Below are positions 37,291-48,600 of a stretch of DNA of 64,000 nt, in pieces. Origin of the DNA: Streptomyces sp. YPW6 (lineage in GTDB: Bacteria > Actinomycetota > Actinomycetes > Streptomycetales > Streptomycetaceae). Location of the stretch: NCBI RefSeq assembly GCF_018866325.1, contig NZ_CP076457.1:1895001-1959000 (forward strand), written 5' to 3'. The notes beneath the pieces were generated by a model that was not told the DNA's origin, did no database searches, and saw only the letters and a list, made by a program, of their open reading frames with translations. The stretch's first letter is position 1; each line of letters begins with the position of its first letter. A program made the translations under genes and the position numbers.

Positions 37291-37880
37291 CGCGGGCGGC
37301 GGTCCCCGGGCTGCCGAGCCGCTACCCGATCGGCGAGTTGCTGCCCGCCCTGTACGCGGACGACGACCTGGCCCAGCGGTTCACGGCGGGCCTGGACACG
37401 GTGCTGGCCCCGGTCCTCTCGACCCTGGACAACCTGCCCGCGTACGTCGACCCGGCCCTCGCCCCGGCCGACTTCCTGCCGTGGCTGGCGTCCTGGGTGG
37501 GCGTGGAGGCCGATCCGGCGTGGCCGGTGGAGCTGCGCCGGGCGGTCGTGGCGCGCGCCGTCGAGCTGCACCGGTGGCGCGGCACCCGGCGGGGTCTCGT
37601 GGAGCGGCTGCGCCTGTGCTGCGGGGTGCACGCGGAGGTCCGGGACGGCGGGGGCGCCACCTGGTCGGCCGAGCCCGGGGCGGCCCTCCCGCCACCGCCG
37701 ACCGGGGAGGTGCTCATCCGGGTCCGGCCGGTGCGCGCGGGCGACGCGGTGGACGCCCGGCGCGTGCTGGAGGTCGCCACCGCCTCGTGCCCGGTGCACC
37801 TGACCTGCCGGGTGGAGGTCCTGCCGGGCCCGCCCGGTCCCCCCGAAGCACCCGCCGCGCCCGAACAGACTGGAGGCTGA
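37287..37880 (+). CDS. CIS tail protein I (gp7/Afp12-like wedge component)
   Basis: 197 residues from ATG 37287 (ATGA overlap). PSRYPIGELLPALYADDDLAQRFTAGLDTVLAPVLSTLDNLPAYVDPALAPADFLPWLASWVGVEADPAWPVELRRAVVARAVELHRWRGTRRGLVERLRLCCGV is the phage tail protein I family pattern used by CIS wedge proteins to pair with the J protein. A Pro-rich tail ends the protein. It is the last recognised particle component in the operon. Confidence 0.92.
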   Translation: MTRAAVPGLPSRYPIGELLPALYADDDLAQRFTAGLDTVLAPVLSTLDNLPAYVDPALAPADFLPWLASWVGVEADPAWPVELRRAVVARAVELHRWRGTRRGLVERLRLCCGVHAEVRDGGGATWSAEPGAALPPPPTGEVLIRVRPVRAGDAVDARRVLEVATASCPVHLTCRVEVLPGPPGPPEAPAAPEQTGG

Positions 37881-37881
37881 C

Positions 37882-40689
<2,808 letters not shown>

Positions 40690-40932
40690 GCGGTCCGGGC
40701 GGTCCGGGCGGCCGGACGACCCCTGCCGCCCGGCCCGACCTGGACGTTCACCGGCCGGTCAGCCGCCTGGGTGGTGTCGCGGGCCGCCCTCTCGGGGCAG
40801 GCATGCGTGTGTGCCGACGGGAACAGGGCCGCCACCGTGGCCCCGAAGTCCCCCTGGTCCATCCGAAGCAGCCGCCCGCGTCCACAGCGGGCGGCCCGCA
40901 GCACCGCACCGCGAGAGGAGTCGGCAGGCACC

Positions 40933-42426
40933 GTGACCGACAGCGTGGCGGGGACTCCCCCGCAGGTGACGACCGAGTACGGGACCGTGCGCGGTGCGGT
41001 GGAGCGGGGTGTCGCGGTCTTCCGCGGCATCCCGTACGCGGCCGCGCCGGTCGGCGCCCGGAGGTTCCGCGCGCCCGGCCCGCCGGAGCCGTGGGCGGGG
41101 GTGCGCGAGGCCGTGGCGTACGGTCCGACCGCCCCGAAGCGGCCCTACGCGCCGCCGCTGGACAGGCTGCTGCCGGACCCGGCGGTGCCGGGCGAGGCGT
41201 GGCTGAACCTCAATGTGTGGACGCCTTCGCCGGTTCCGGACCGGGCCGCCGGGCTCCCCGTCCTCGTGTGGATCCACGGCGGGTCGCTGGTGCACGGTTC
41301 CTCGGCCGTGCCGGTGTACGACGGGTCGGCGTTCGCCCGGGACGGGGTGGTCCTCGTCTCCGTGAACTACCGGCTGGGCGTCGAGGGCTTCGGCGTCTTC
41401 CCGGACGCGCCCGCCAACCGGGGCCTGCTGGACCAGCTGGCAGCCCTGGAGTGGGTGCGCGACAACATCGCGGCGTTCGGCGGCGCCCCGGACCGGGTGA
41501 CGGTGGCCGGGGAGTCGGCGGGGGCGATCTCCATCGCCGGACTGCTGGCCGCACCCCGGTCGGCGGGGCTCTTCGGACGGGCGGTGCTCCAGAGCGGGGC
41601 GCCCGCCGCGCTGCCCCCGGACGCGGCACGCGGGACGACCGAGCTCATCGCGAAGCGGCTCGGGGTGCCCGCGACGGCCGCCGCACTGGCCGCCGTGGAC
41701 CCCCAGGCGCTGCTGACCGCGCAGACCGAGGTCACCAGCGGCGGCAACCCGCTGACCGGCCGCCACTCCTTCCAGCTGGTCGTCGACGGGGACCTGCTGC
41801 CCCAGGACCCGGCGGCGGCTCTGGAGGCCGGTGCGTCCGCCGGGGTGGACCTGCTGCTGGGGACGAACACCGATGAGTACCGGCTCTGGTTCGTGCCCGG
41901 CGGCCTGACCGAGAGGATCGGCCGGCTGAAGCTGCGGCTGGCCCTGCTGAAGTTCCGGGTGCCGAACTCCACCGCCCGCACCTACCGCGCCAACCGCCCG
42001 GACGCCACCCCGGGGGAGATCCTCGGCACGCTCGCCACGGACCTGCTGCTGCGGGTCCCGCTCAACCGGCTGGCCGACGCCCGGACCCACGCGCCCGGTG
42101 CCACGTACGTGTACGAGTTCGGCTGGCCCACCCCCGTACAGCGGCTCGGCGCCTGCCACGCGCTGGAGCTGGGCTTCGTCTTCGACACGCTCGCCCACCC
42201 CGACACCCAGGCCCTGACCGGTCCTCACGCCCCGCAGGAACTGGCGGACGCGATGCACCGGGCGTGGGTGGACTTCGCGACGGGCGGGGACCCCGGGTGG
42301 CCGGCCTGGGACGCGCGACGACCGGTGCGGTTCTTCGCCCGGGACGACCGGGACGGCCCGGCCGTGGTCCTGGCCCCGCGCGACGACGAGTTGCGGAGCT
42401 GGCAGCCGTACCGGAACGCCTCTTAG
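40933..42426 (+). CDS. Type B carboxylesterase (alpha/beta hydrolase)
   Basis: About 497 residues from GTG 40933; the frame is open upstream, but VTDSVAGTPPQVTTEYGTVRGAVERGVAVFRGIPYAAAPVG starts the family domain. The nucleophilic serine is in VTVAGESAGAIS (about residue 195), preceded by the oxyanion-hole motif WIHGGSLVHGS. The acid residue is probably in GTNTDEYRLW, and the histidine in GACHALELGFVFDT. It hydrolyses carboxylic esters; the substrate cannot be told. No signal peptide is seen, so it is probably cytoplasmic. Its stop overlaps the stop of the convergent CopD-like gene by a few bases. Confidence 0.9.
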   Translation: MTDSVAGTPPQVTTEYGTVRGAVERGVAVFRGIPYAAAPVGARRFRAPGPPEPWAGVREAVAYGPTAPKRPYAPPLDRLLPDPAVPGEAWLNLNVWTPSPVPDRAAGLPVLVWIHGGSLVHGSSAVPVYDGSAFARDGVVLVSVNYRLGVEGFGVFPDAPANRGLLDQLAALEWVRDNIAAFGGAPDRVTVAGESAGAISIAGLLAAPRSAGLFGRAVLQSGAPAALPPDAARGTTELIAKRLGVPATAAALAAVDPQALLTAQTEVTSGGNPLTGRHSFQLVVDGDLLPQDPAAALEAGASAGVDLLLGTNTDEYRLWFVPGGLTERIGRLKLRLALLKFRVPNSTARTYRANRPDATPGEILGTLATDLLLRVPLNRLADARTHAPGATYVYEFGWPTPVQRLGACHALELGFVFDTLAHPDTQALTGPHAPQELADAMHRAWVDFATGGDPGWPAWDARRPVRFFARDDRDGPAVVLAPRDDELRSWQPYRNAS

Positions 42427-43478
42427 GGCCTGAGCGAGATCCAGTGGGGGTCGGGAACGACGGTGAGAACGGCCGAGACCACCACGACCAGACCCAGCAC
42501 GACCTGTTCGCGGCGGGCCAGTCGGCACGCCGCCGACGGGTCGGTGTCCCGGAGCATCCGCCGCCGCGCCGCCACGGCCAGCACGCTGACGACGGCCATC
42601 AGCGCCAGCTTGAGCAGCAGGGTCCGCCCGTAGGCGGAGGTCGGCACCACGTCCAGCGGCAGCCGGCGCAGGGCCGAGGCGGTCCCGGTGGCGGCGAGGG
42701 CGGCGTACAGCCAGATCGCCAGGCGTGCGTACCGGCCGAGCAGGGCGCGGGCCGAGGCGGGTGAGCCGCGCCAGAGCCACAGGGTGCGCAGGACGTACAG
42801 CAGGCCGCCGGTCCACAGTGACGCGGCCGTCAGATGGACGACGGTCAGGGCGGCGCCGAACTCCGGGCTGTACGCCTCCGGGTGGGCGCGCAGGGCCTCC
42901 GCGCCGATCACGACGGCGAGCGGGGCGAGGGCGAGGGCGGGGCGTCTGCTCGCGGCGCAGAGGGCGGCGACGACCAGGCCGTTGGCCATGAGGAGGAGCA
43001 GGCCGCCCTCGCGGGTGCCGTAGGTCTCGGTGATCCCGAGATCGCTGACGGCGGCGAGCCGCACGATCTGCCCGGCCGCGGCGGCGGCCCCGGCGAGCGA
43101 GGCGAACACCGCCCAGCTCCGTACGGCGGTACGGGGGCGGCCGCGGACGGGCCGGATGAGCTGCGGGGCGAGGAGTTCGCCCAGGTGGAGGGCGAGCGCG
43201 GCGAACAGGACGGTGCGGAGCACGGTGGTGAGCCCCGCGCCGGGTATCCGGAGTTCACCGGTGCCGCGGGCCATGAGGCCGGGGCCGAACAGTGCGATGC
43301 AGAGGGCGAGGACGCCCGCGCAGCCGAGCAGGAGAGGGGCCGTCCAGGCGCGGCGGGCCGACGCCGCCCCGGTCGCTCCCCCGGGTGTCCGTGCCGCCTC
43401 GGCGGCCGGCGGGGCGGCGCTCGGCATGCTGCCCGCCGTCGGCGTGGCCGGGTCGGCCGGGGGTCCGGGGAACATCAC
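42423..43478 (-). CDS. CopD-domain integral membrane protein (copper resistance family)
   Basis: 351 residues with about eight hydrophobic helices. After a Pro/Ala-rich N-terminal 35 residues come LLLGCAGVLALCIALFGPGLM, VLFAALALHLGELLAP, and the CopD-type TVVHLTAASLWTGGLLYVLRTLWLW, then RYARLAIWLYAALAATGTASAL and LLLKLALMAVVSVLAVAARRRML. CopD proteins are linked to copper uptake or tolerance in the membrane. The histidines in the third and fifth helices are the expected ligands. The usual CopC partner is not seen nearby, so the metal role is by family only. It is convergent with the esterase gene. Confidence 0.82.
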   Translation of the reverse strand: MMFPGPPADPATPTAGSMPSAAPPAAEAARTPGGATGAASARRAWTAPLLLGCAGVLALCIALFGPGLMARGTGELRIPGAGLTTVLRTVLFAALALHLGELLAPQLIRPVRGRPRTAVRSWAVFASLAGAAAAAGQIVRLAAVSDLGITETYGTREGGLLLLMANGLVVAALCAASRRPALALAPLAVVIGAEALRAHPEAYSPEFGAALTVVHLTAASLWTGGLLYVLRTLWLWRGSPASARALLGRYARLAIWLYAALAATGTASALRRLPLDVVPTSAYGRTLLLKLALMAVVSVLAVAARRRMLRDTDPSAACRLARREQVVLGLVVVVSAVLTVVPDPHWISLRP

Positions 43479-43634
43479 GGCTCGATCCTCGTCGGTGGAC
43501 AGAACCGCAGCAAGCCGCGCACAGCGGGCAGAAGAGGCGCACGGTGTCCGGGAGCGGCCCTGAGGGCGTCCCCGGCGGCGGCCGGCCCCGACGGCACGGG
43601 GCCGGCCGCCGCGGCGGACCGGGCCGCTGCCGGT

Positions 43635-43850
43635 TCAGGCCTTGTTCTGCGCGGCCCAGAACTCCTCGAAGGTGAGCATGCCGTCGCCGTTGGCGTCGTG
43701 TGCGTTGATGACCGCCTGCGCCACCGTCTCGGTGACGAAGGGATCGCCGAGCTGGGCCATCGCGCTCTTGTACTCGTTGGCCGTGATGAGGCCGTCGCCG
43801 TTCGCGTCGAACTTCTCGAATACCGTGCGCGCCGACTCGATGTCCGCCAC
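43635..43850 (-). CDS. Small EF-hand calcium-binding protein
   Basis: 71 residues with two canonical EF-hand loops, DANGDGLITANE (residues 15-26) and DANGDGMLTFEE (residues 52-63), separated by a helix-rich linker. All calcium-ligating positions are filled, with Glu at position 12 of both loops. Streptomyces have several such one-pair EF-hand proteins (the Cab group) that buffer or sense calcium, some linked to aerial growth. It is cytoplasmic; no signal sequence is present. It stands alone between the CopD-like gene and the deacetylase gene. Confidence 0.93.
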   Translation of the reverse strand: MADIESARTVFEKFDANGDGLITANEYKSAMAQLGDPFVTETVAQAVINAHDANGDGMLTFEEFWAAQNKA

Positions 43851-43890
43851 TGTTCCGCCCCTTCGTGCTGCCGATATGTCAGGGGTCAGA

Positions 43891-44786
43891 TTATCGGGCC
43901 GTCCGGGTGGCGTCGGCGGCCGGTCGGTCCAGCAGCTCGGTGGCCGTCACCGCGTGCAGCCCGCGGCGCCCGATCTCGGCGAGGAGCAGCGGCAGCGCCT
44001 CGACGGTGACGGGGCGGCCGAGGCTCAACTCCACCACCGATCCGTTGCGCAGTTCCCCGGCGACCTTCCGGGTGACGGTGGCGACGCGGGTGGCCGCGTG
44101 GTCGCGCGACTCCACGTCGCAGCCGAGGGCATGGGGGTAGCCGGCCCGCCGTGCGAGGCGCTGGACGCGCGGGGAGGCGTACGGGGTCGGCGAGGGCCGG
44201 AACCAGGCGCCGATGGACCCGGTGAGCCGGCGCAGCCGCCGGGCGCAGGCGGCGATCTCCTCGTACGCGGCGCGCTCGTCCAGGGCCGCGAGGTCGAGGT
44301 GGTGCTCGGTGTGGTTGCCGATCTCGTGGCCCCCGTCGAGGATGCGGCGGGCCAGGCCGGGGTGTTCGGCGAGCCAGGTGCCGACCGCCAGGACCGTGAC
44401 GCGGGCCCCGGCCCGTTCGCAGCGGGCGAGTGCGGTGCGGGCGAGGTCCGGGTCACCCCGCCCGTCGAAGGTGAGGGCGACGCGGGGCCGGTCGCGGGGG
44501 CCGTGGGCGATCCGGAAGGGCAGCCCGGGGAAGCCGCGCGGCGCGGCGGGGCGGCGGCCGGGGCGGCGGAGCCGGTGGCTCCCGGGGCGCTGGGGCCGGT
44601 GGCTCCCGGGCGCTGGGGCCGGTGGCTCCCGGGCGCTGGGGCGGGGCCGGGTGGTGGCGGTCCCTCGCCCCGTGCGCAGCCCGCGGCGAGGGCGGCGGCC
44701 AGCGCCCCGGCCCCCGCGCCGAGCAGGTCGCGGCGGCCCACCGGAATCCGGTGCCCGTCCGTGCCCGACACCGTGTGCCCGCCCAT
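43891..44786 (-). CDS. Polysaccharide deacetylase (NodB) lipoprotein, frame interrupted by repeats
   Basis: ATG 44786, preceded by GAGGTGG, starts GGHTVSGTDGHRIPVGRRDLLGAGAGALAAALAAGCARGE, a Tat-like twin-arginine lipoprotein signal with a lipobox cysteine. A Pro/Gly/Ala linker follows. The NodB domain is encoded in a different frame: RVALTFDGRGDPDLARTAL (metal Asp), GHEIGNHTEHHLDL (metal histidines), AWFRPSPTPYASPRV and the C-terminal VVELSLGRPVTVEALPLLL. The switch falls in the linker, in three tandem repeats of 24, 23 and 23 bp (44571-44640). One extra base (or two fewer) would restore a single frame, so the gene is either off at present or misread. The enzyme would remove acetyl groups from cell-wall or surface polysaccharide. 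Confidence 0.75.
44571..44640. repeat. Tandem repeat 24+23+23 bp at the deacetylase frame break
   Basis: Copies at 44571-44594 (24 bp), 44595-44617 (23 bp) and 44618-44640 (23 bp) are identical except for a run of four versus three G after GGCTCCC. The unit length is not a multiple of three, so copy number or G-run length changes the frame of the gene. Confidence 0.88.
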
Positions 44787-45179
44787 GCCCGACCACCTCA
44801 CGTTCCACGGGTACGACCGATTCCCGGGGAAACAGTAGGGGCGGAATGACCGAAAAGGGATGATTACACAGTTCAGCAGATGATCAATGAATCATTCAGC
44901 AGCCACCATAACGATGCACAGAAAGCCAGGCGAGTGACCGAGCACACCTACGATTCCACCGGGCGTTGCCCGTTTGTTCCTTAAATATTCGGACAAGTCG
45001 CTTTGGCACCGGGGTCACCCGTCTGCCATAGTCGGACCCACGACCCCCATCGACCCGGGCCCAGGTCGTCCTGAGCGGCCGTGAACACACCCCCACGTCA
45101 CGGCCTCCGCCAGCAGCCCCCGCAGCGCCGCACCACGGCCGACCGGGGGCTTCTGCGTTCCGGCCCGAGGGACCCCGCC
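44787..45179. other. Intergenic region, partly AT-rich
   Basis: About 390 bp without a credible gene. The segment 44855-45010 is unusually AT-rich here and contains ATGAT-N6-ATCAT (around 44879-44894) and TCCTTAAATATTCGG (around 44980). It probably holds the promoter of the minus-strand deacetylase gene; I cannot place it exactly. Confidence 0.45.
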
Positions 45180-45707
45180 TCAGCGGTCGGAGATCCGCAT
45201 CTCGAACCAGGTGGTCTTGCCGCGCGGCAGCAGGTCCACGCCCCAGCGGTCGGAGAGCTTGTCGACGAGGAAGAGCCCGCGGCCGCTGACGTCCATCTCC
45301 CGCACCGGCATCAGACACGGCAGCCCGCGCGAGGGGTCACGCACCTCGACGCGGATCCACCCCCGGCGACGCACCATGCGTAACCCGAAGACCCGGGCCC
45401 CGGTGTGGCGCACCGCGTTGCCGACGAGCTCGGAGACCAGGAGCACCGCGTACTCGGCGGTCTGCGGCGAGAGGGCCCACTGGCGGAGCACGACACAGGA
45501 GGTGAGCCGACGGGCCGTCGCCGCCGACTCCGGACGGGACGGCAGCCGGACTTCCCCCTCGGTCGGATTCCCGAACAACTCCAGCGCCTTGAACGCCTGT
45601 TCGTCATCCACGATCGACGTACTGCGCGCCGCCGCCGCACCACTGCGCGGTCGCGGCCGATCCACACCCTCCAGGCCCGCCATGCCCACCATCATGGCCG
45701 CACGCAT
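45180..45707 (-). CDS. RsbW-like ATP-binding protein (HATPase_c, anti-sigma/serine kinase type)
   Basis: About 175 residues from ATG 45707; further in-frame starts at 45833, 45776, 45695 and 45683 cannot be excluded because none has a clear ribosome site. The GHKL ATPase motifs are present: N-box ELVGNAVRHTGARVFG, G1 EVRDPSRGLP, and G2 GRGLFLVDKLSDRWGVD, then GKTTWFEM. Streptomyces encode dozens of such single-domain kinases, many regulating sigma factors or anti-anti-sigma proteins. No sigma factor or STAS gene is adjacent, so the partner is unknown. It is cytoplasmic. Confidence 0.85.
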   Translation of the reverse strand: MRAAMMVGMAGLEGVDRPRPRSGAAAARSTSIVDDEQAFKALELFGNPTEGEVRLPSRPESAATARRLTSCVVLRQWALSPQTAEYAVLLVSELVGNAVRHTGARVFGLRMVRRRGWIRVEVRDPSRGLPCLMPVREMDVSGRGLFLVDKLSDRWGVDLLPRGKTTWFEMRISDR

Positions 45708-46060
45708 CACCGTCCGGGGCCGTTCCGCAGGAATCCGCACCCCGGTCGTCCGGGGTGCGCGGAAGGCTTGCGGCATATGCCTGCGGCAATCCAGCCCCGG
45801 AAACGGCCCGCCTGAGCTGCGACGACGCTCCACCCGACGCGCACGCCCACGATGACGACGGCACCGGGCCTTAAGGTTGTCTTAAGGCCCGGATAATCCG
45901 CCCTGACGGATGAACCACGGCACGGGGCCCACCCGAACCGACTATCGGCGGGCCCGACCTGACTACGGATCAGCAACCGTCCGGCTACGGACCGACGGTC
46001 GTCCGATCACGGTATGGCGAGGGTCGTACGGCCACGGGCCGACGGCCGTCCGCCCCGGGC
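45708..46060. other. Intergenic region with hairpin and short repeats
   Basis: Besides the hairpin at 45864-45892, this region holds several copies of CCGACGGYCGTCCG and similar short inverted words between 45960 and 46060. No gene is evident. Confidence 0.45.
45864..45892 (-). terminator. Perfect 12-bp hairpin downstream of the enoyl-CoA hydratase gene
   Basis: CCGGGCCTTAAG (45864-45875) and CTTAAGGCCCGG (45881-45892) with loop GTTGT. It lies about 170 bp past the end of the minus-strand gene 46061-46828 and before the ATPase gene, so it likely terminates the former. Confidence 0.75.
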
Positions 46061-46828
46061 TCAGAGGAACGTGGCCTTCCCCGGCCCCTCCTCGACGAAG
46101 CTGCGCATCCCCCGCTCGCGGTCCTCCGTGGCGAACAGGCCGGAGAACCAGTTCCGCTCGATGGTGAGCCCCGTGTCGATGTCCGTCTCCAGCCCGGCGT
46201 CGATCGACTCCTTGGCCGCGCGCAGTGCCAGCGCGGGGCCCTTGGCGAGCCGGGCGGCCCAGGCGTGGGCCTGCTCGTAGACCTCGGCGGCGGGGACCAC
46301 GCGGTCGACCAGGCCCAGGGTCAGGGCCTCCTCCGCCTTGACCATACGGCCGGTGAAGATGAGGTCCTTGGCGCGGGAGGGGCCGATCAGGCGGGCGAGG
46401 CGCTGGGTGCCGCCCGCGCCGGGGATCAGGCCGAGGAGGATCTCCGGCTGGCCGAGCTTGGCGTTGTCGGCGGCGATCCGGATGTCGGCGCAGAGCGCCA
46501 GTTCGCAGCCGCCGCCGAGGGCGTAGCCGGTGACGGCGGCGACGACCGGCTTCGGGATGCGGGCGACGGCCGTGAAGGCGTCCTGGAGCCCCCGGGAACG
46601 GAGGACCATCGCGGTGTGGTCCATCGCCTGCATCTCCTTGATGTCCGCGCCCGCCGCGAACACCTTCTCCCCGCCGTAGAGGATCACGGCGCGCACGTCC
46701 TCGCGCCGGGTCGCCTCCTCGGCCAGCTCCCGCAGCCGGTCCTGGATCGCCACGTCCAGGGCGTTCATGGGCGGCCGGTCGAGCTGGATGGTGCCGACGC
46801 CGTCGCGTACTTCGAGAGTCACAGTCAT
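46061..46828 (-). CDS. Enoyl-CoA hydratase/isomerase family protein
   Basis: This 255-residue crotonase-fold protein starts MTVTLEVRDGVGTIQLDRPPMNALDVAIQDRL. The oxyanion-hole and active-site elements are present: AAGADIKEM, then VTGYALGGGCELALCADIRIAADNAKLGQPEILLGLIPGAGGTQRLARLIG, which includes both catalytic glutamates typical of true hydratases (Glu in GGGCELAL and in GQPEILLG). It should hydrate 2-enoyl-CoA esters in fatty-acid breakdown. It stands alone between two hairpins, so it is likely monocistronic. Confidence 0.93.
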   Translation of the reverse strand: MTVTLEVRDGVGTIQLDRPPMNALDVAIQDRLRELAEEATRREDVRAVILYGGEKVFAAGADIKEMQAMDHTAMVLRSRGLQDAFTAVARIPKPVVAAVTGYALGGGCELALCADIRIAADNAKLGQPEILLGLIPGAGGTQRLARLIGPSRAKDLIFTGRMVKAEEALTLGLVDRVVPAAEVYEQAHAWAARLAKGPALALRAAKESIDAGLETDIDTGLTIERNWFSGLFATEDRERGMRSFVEEGPGKATFL

Positions 46829-46855
46829 GGCTAGAGGTTAACCACCGCTAACGAC

Positions 46856-46894
46856 GGTGGGCCCGGTGCCGTTGGTCACAGCACCGGGCCCACC
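46856..46894 (-). terminator. Perfect 14-bp hairpin downstream of the first L,D-transpeptidase gene
   Basis: GGTGGGCCCGGTGC (46856-46869) and GCACCGGGCCCACC (46881-46894), loop 11 nt. It is 24 bp past the stop of the minus-strand gene ending at 46919. Confidence 0.87.
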
Positions 46895-46918
46895 GGATCG
46901 TACGAGAGCGGGAGAGGG

Positions 46919-48169
46919 TTACTTCTTCCACTCCTCCCAGTCCATGTTCCAGCCGTTGAGGCCGTTGTCCGGCTGGATCTGCTTGTCCTTGGAGTTCTTC
47001 ACGATGACCACGTCGCCGATCATCGACTTGTTGTAGAACCACGCCGCCGGCGTCTGGTTGTCGTAGCCGCCTCGCACGTCCCGCAGACCGACACAGCCGT
47101 GGCTGGTGTTGGTGTTGCCGAAGATCGAGGACGCGCCCCAGTAGTTGCCGTGCAGGAACGTGCCCGAGGTCGACAGCCGCATGGCGTGCGGGACGTCCTT
47201 GATGTCGTACTCGCCGCCGAAGCCGACGGTGTCACCGTTCATCCGGGTCACCTTGAGCTTCTCGCTGATGACCATCTGACCGTTGTACGTGGTCGTCGCC
47301 GGGGCGCCCGCGGAGATCGGGATGTCCTTGATCTGCTTTCCGTCGCGGACCACCTTCATCCGCTTGCTGCTCGCGTCGACGGTGGAGACCTGGCTGCGGC
47401 CGATGGTGAACGACACCGTCTTGGCCTGCTTGCCGTAGACGCCCGGCCGGCCCTCCACACCGTCGAGGTTGAGCTCGACGGTCACCTTGGTGCCCGGCTT
47501 CCAGTACGTCTCGGGGCGGAAGTCGAGGCGGTCGTTGCCGAACCAGTGGCCCTCGATCTCGACGGCCGGCTCGGCCGTCACCTTGATGCCCTTCTCCACC
47601 GCGTCCGGGGCGGTGATGCCCCGGGTGAAGTTGATGGAGACCGGCATGCCGACGCCGACGGTGGAGCCGTCCTCGGGCGTGTAGTGACCGATGAAGGTGT
47701 TCGCCGGGACGAGCGTGGTGAAGGCGATGTCCTTCGCCGACTCACGGCCCTCGGAGTCCTTGGCGACCGCGTGCACCGTGTACTTGGTGGAAGCGGCGAG
47801 GTGGCGTTCCGGCGTCCAGCTCGCCCCGTCGGCGGAGATCTCGCCCTCGACCTCGTTGCCCTTGGGGTCGGCGACCTTCACCGTCGTCAGCTTGCCCTGC
47901 TCGGCGCCGATCTTCAGCGCGCCGCTGGTCGCCACGGAATCCGCCCCGTCCTCGGGTGCGATGGTCACGACCGCCTTCGAGGCGGTGGTGTCCTCCTTCT
48001 TCGTGCTGCCCGCCGGTCCCTTCCCGTCCCCCGCGTCGGCGCCGCCGCCGCCTCCGCACGCCGTCACCAGCACCAGCAGTGCCCCCAGCGCCAGGGCCCG
48101 GAGCCCCGTCCCGCCGTGCCGCTTCCCGCTCGCCCCGGCCGATGCCCCCGATATCGGCTGCCCGTTCAC
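46919..48169 (-). CDS. L,D-transpeptidase lipoprotein with Ig-like domains (copy 1)
   Basis: About 416 residues from GTG 48169, chosen over GTG 48190 because GGGGAG lies upstream. A signal peptide ending in a lipobox (LVLVTACGG) anchors it outside the membrane. Two Ig-like domains follow (VVTIAPEDGADSVATSGALKIG..., then FIGHYTPEDGSTVGVGMPVSINFTRGIT). The YkuD catalytic domain holds MNGDTVGFGGEYDIKDVPHAMRLSTSGTFLHGNYW and the nucleophile motif TSHGCVGLRD. Such enzymes form 3-3 crosslinks in peptidoglycan. It is paralogous to 48601-49842 over the whole length. A strong terminator follows. Confidence 0.94.
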   Translation of the reverse strand: MNGQPISGASAGASGKRHGGTGLRALALGALLVLVTACGGGGGADAGDGKGPAGSTKKEDTTASKAVVTIAPEDGADSVATSGALKIGAEQGKLTTVKVADPKGNEVEGEISADGASWTPERHLAASTKYTVHAVAKDSEGRESAKDIAFTTLVPANTFIGHYTPEDGSTVGVGMPVSINFTRGITAPDAVEKGIKVTAEPAVEIEGHWFGNDRLDFRPETYWKPGTKVTVELNLDGVEGRPGVYGKQAKTVSFTIGRSQVSTVDASSKRMKVVRDGKQIKDIPISAGAPATTTYNGQMVISEKLKVTRMNGDTVGFGGEYDIKDVPHAMRLSTSGTFLHGNYWGASSIFGNTNTSHGCVGLRDVRGGYDNQTPAAWFYNKSMIGDVVIVKNSKDKQIQPDNGLNGWNMDWEEWKK

Positions 48170-48600
48170 TGTGACCGTCTCCCCTCGCACGGCCCGGCTC
48201 CCGCCATGGCCTGCACCCCCGCGCGCTACACCTGCACGCCCGCCGCCAGATAATCACATCGCAGGCGCGGTGGACTCCCCCCGGAATGTCACCGTTCCGT
48301 CCCAACTGGCCGGAAGAGCTCGGGGAGAGCTGTGCAGGTGGCGCGGGGTGCCGGGCGGACCGGCCGGACCGGGCCAGGGCGCGGTGGCGGGAGCCGGGAG
48401 CGACCGTGCGAGAGCCAACCGGCCGGGACCGTGCGACCGGGCAAGAGCGCGGCGGCCGGGGCGGACCGGGCGGGACGGGCTGGACGGGGCGACGGGACAA
48501 GGGCGCGGTGGCCGGCGGGGGCGACTGGGGGCGGCCGGGGAGCGGCGCAGCGGCCGGGGCCCGCTCGCGGTGGCGCAGGAGGACGGCTGCGCACCGGGGC
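48170..48600. other. GC-rich spacer between the two L,D-transpeptidase genes
   Basis: About 430 bp. The part 48340-48600 consists of irregular G/C-rich words such as GGGCGCGGTGGC and GACCGTGCGA that recur with variation. No gene is supported; the open frames here are extensions of neighbouring genes. The upstream end should contain the promoter of copy 1. Confidence 0.45.
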
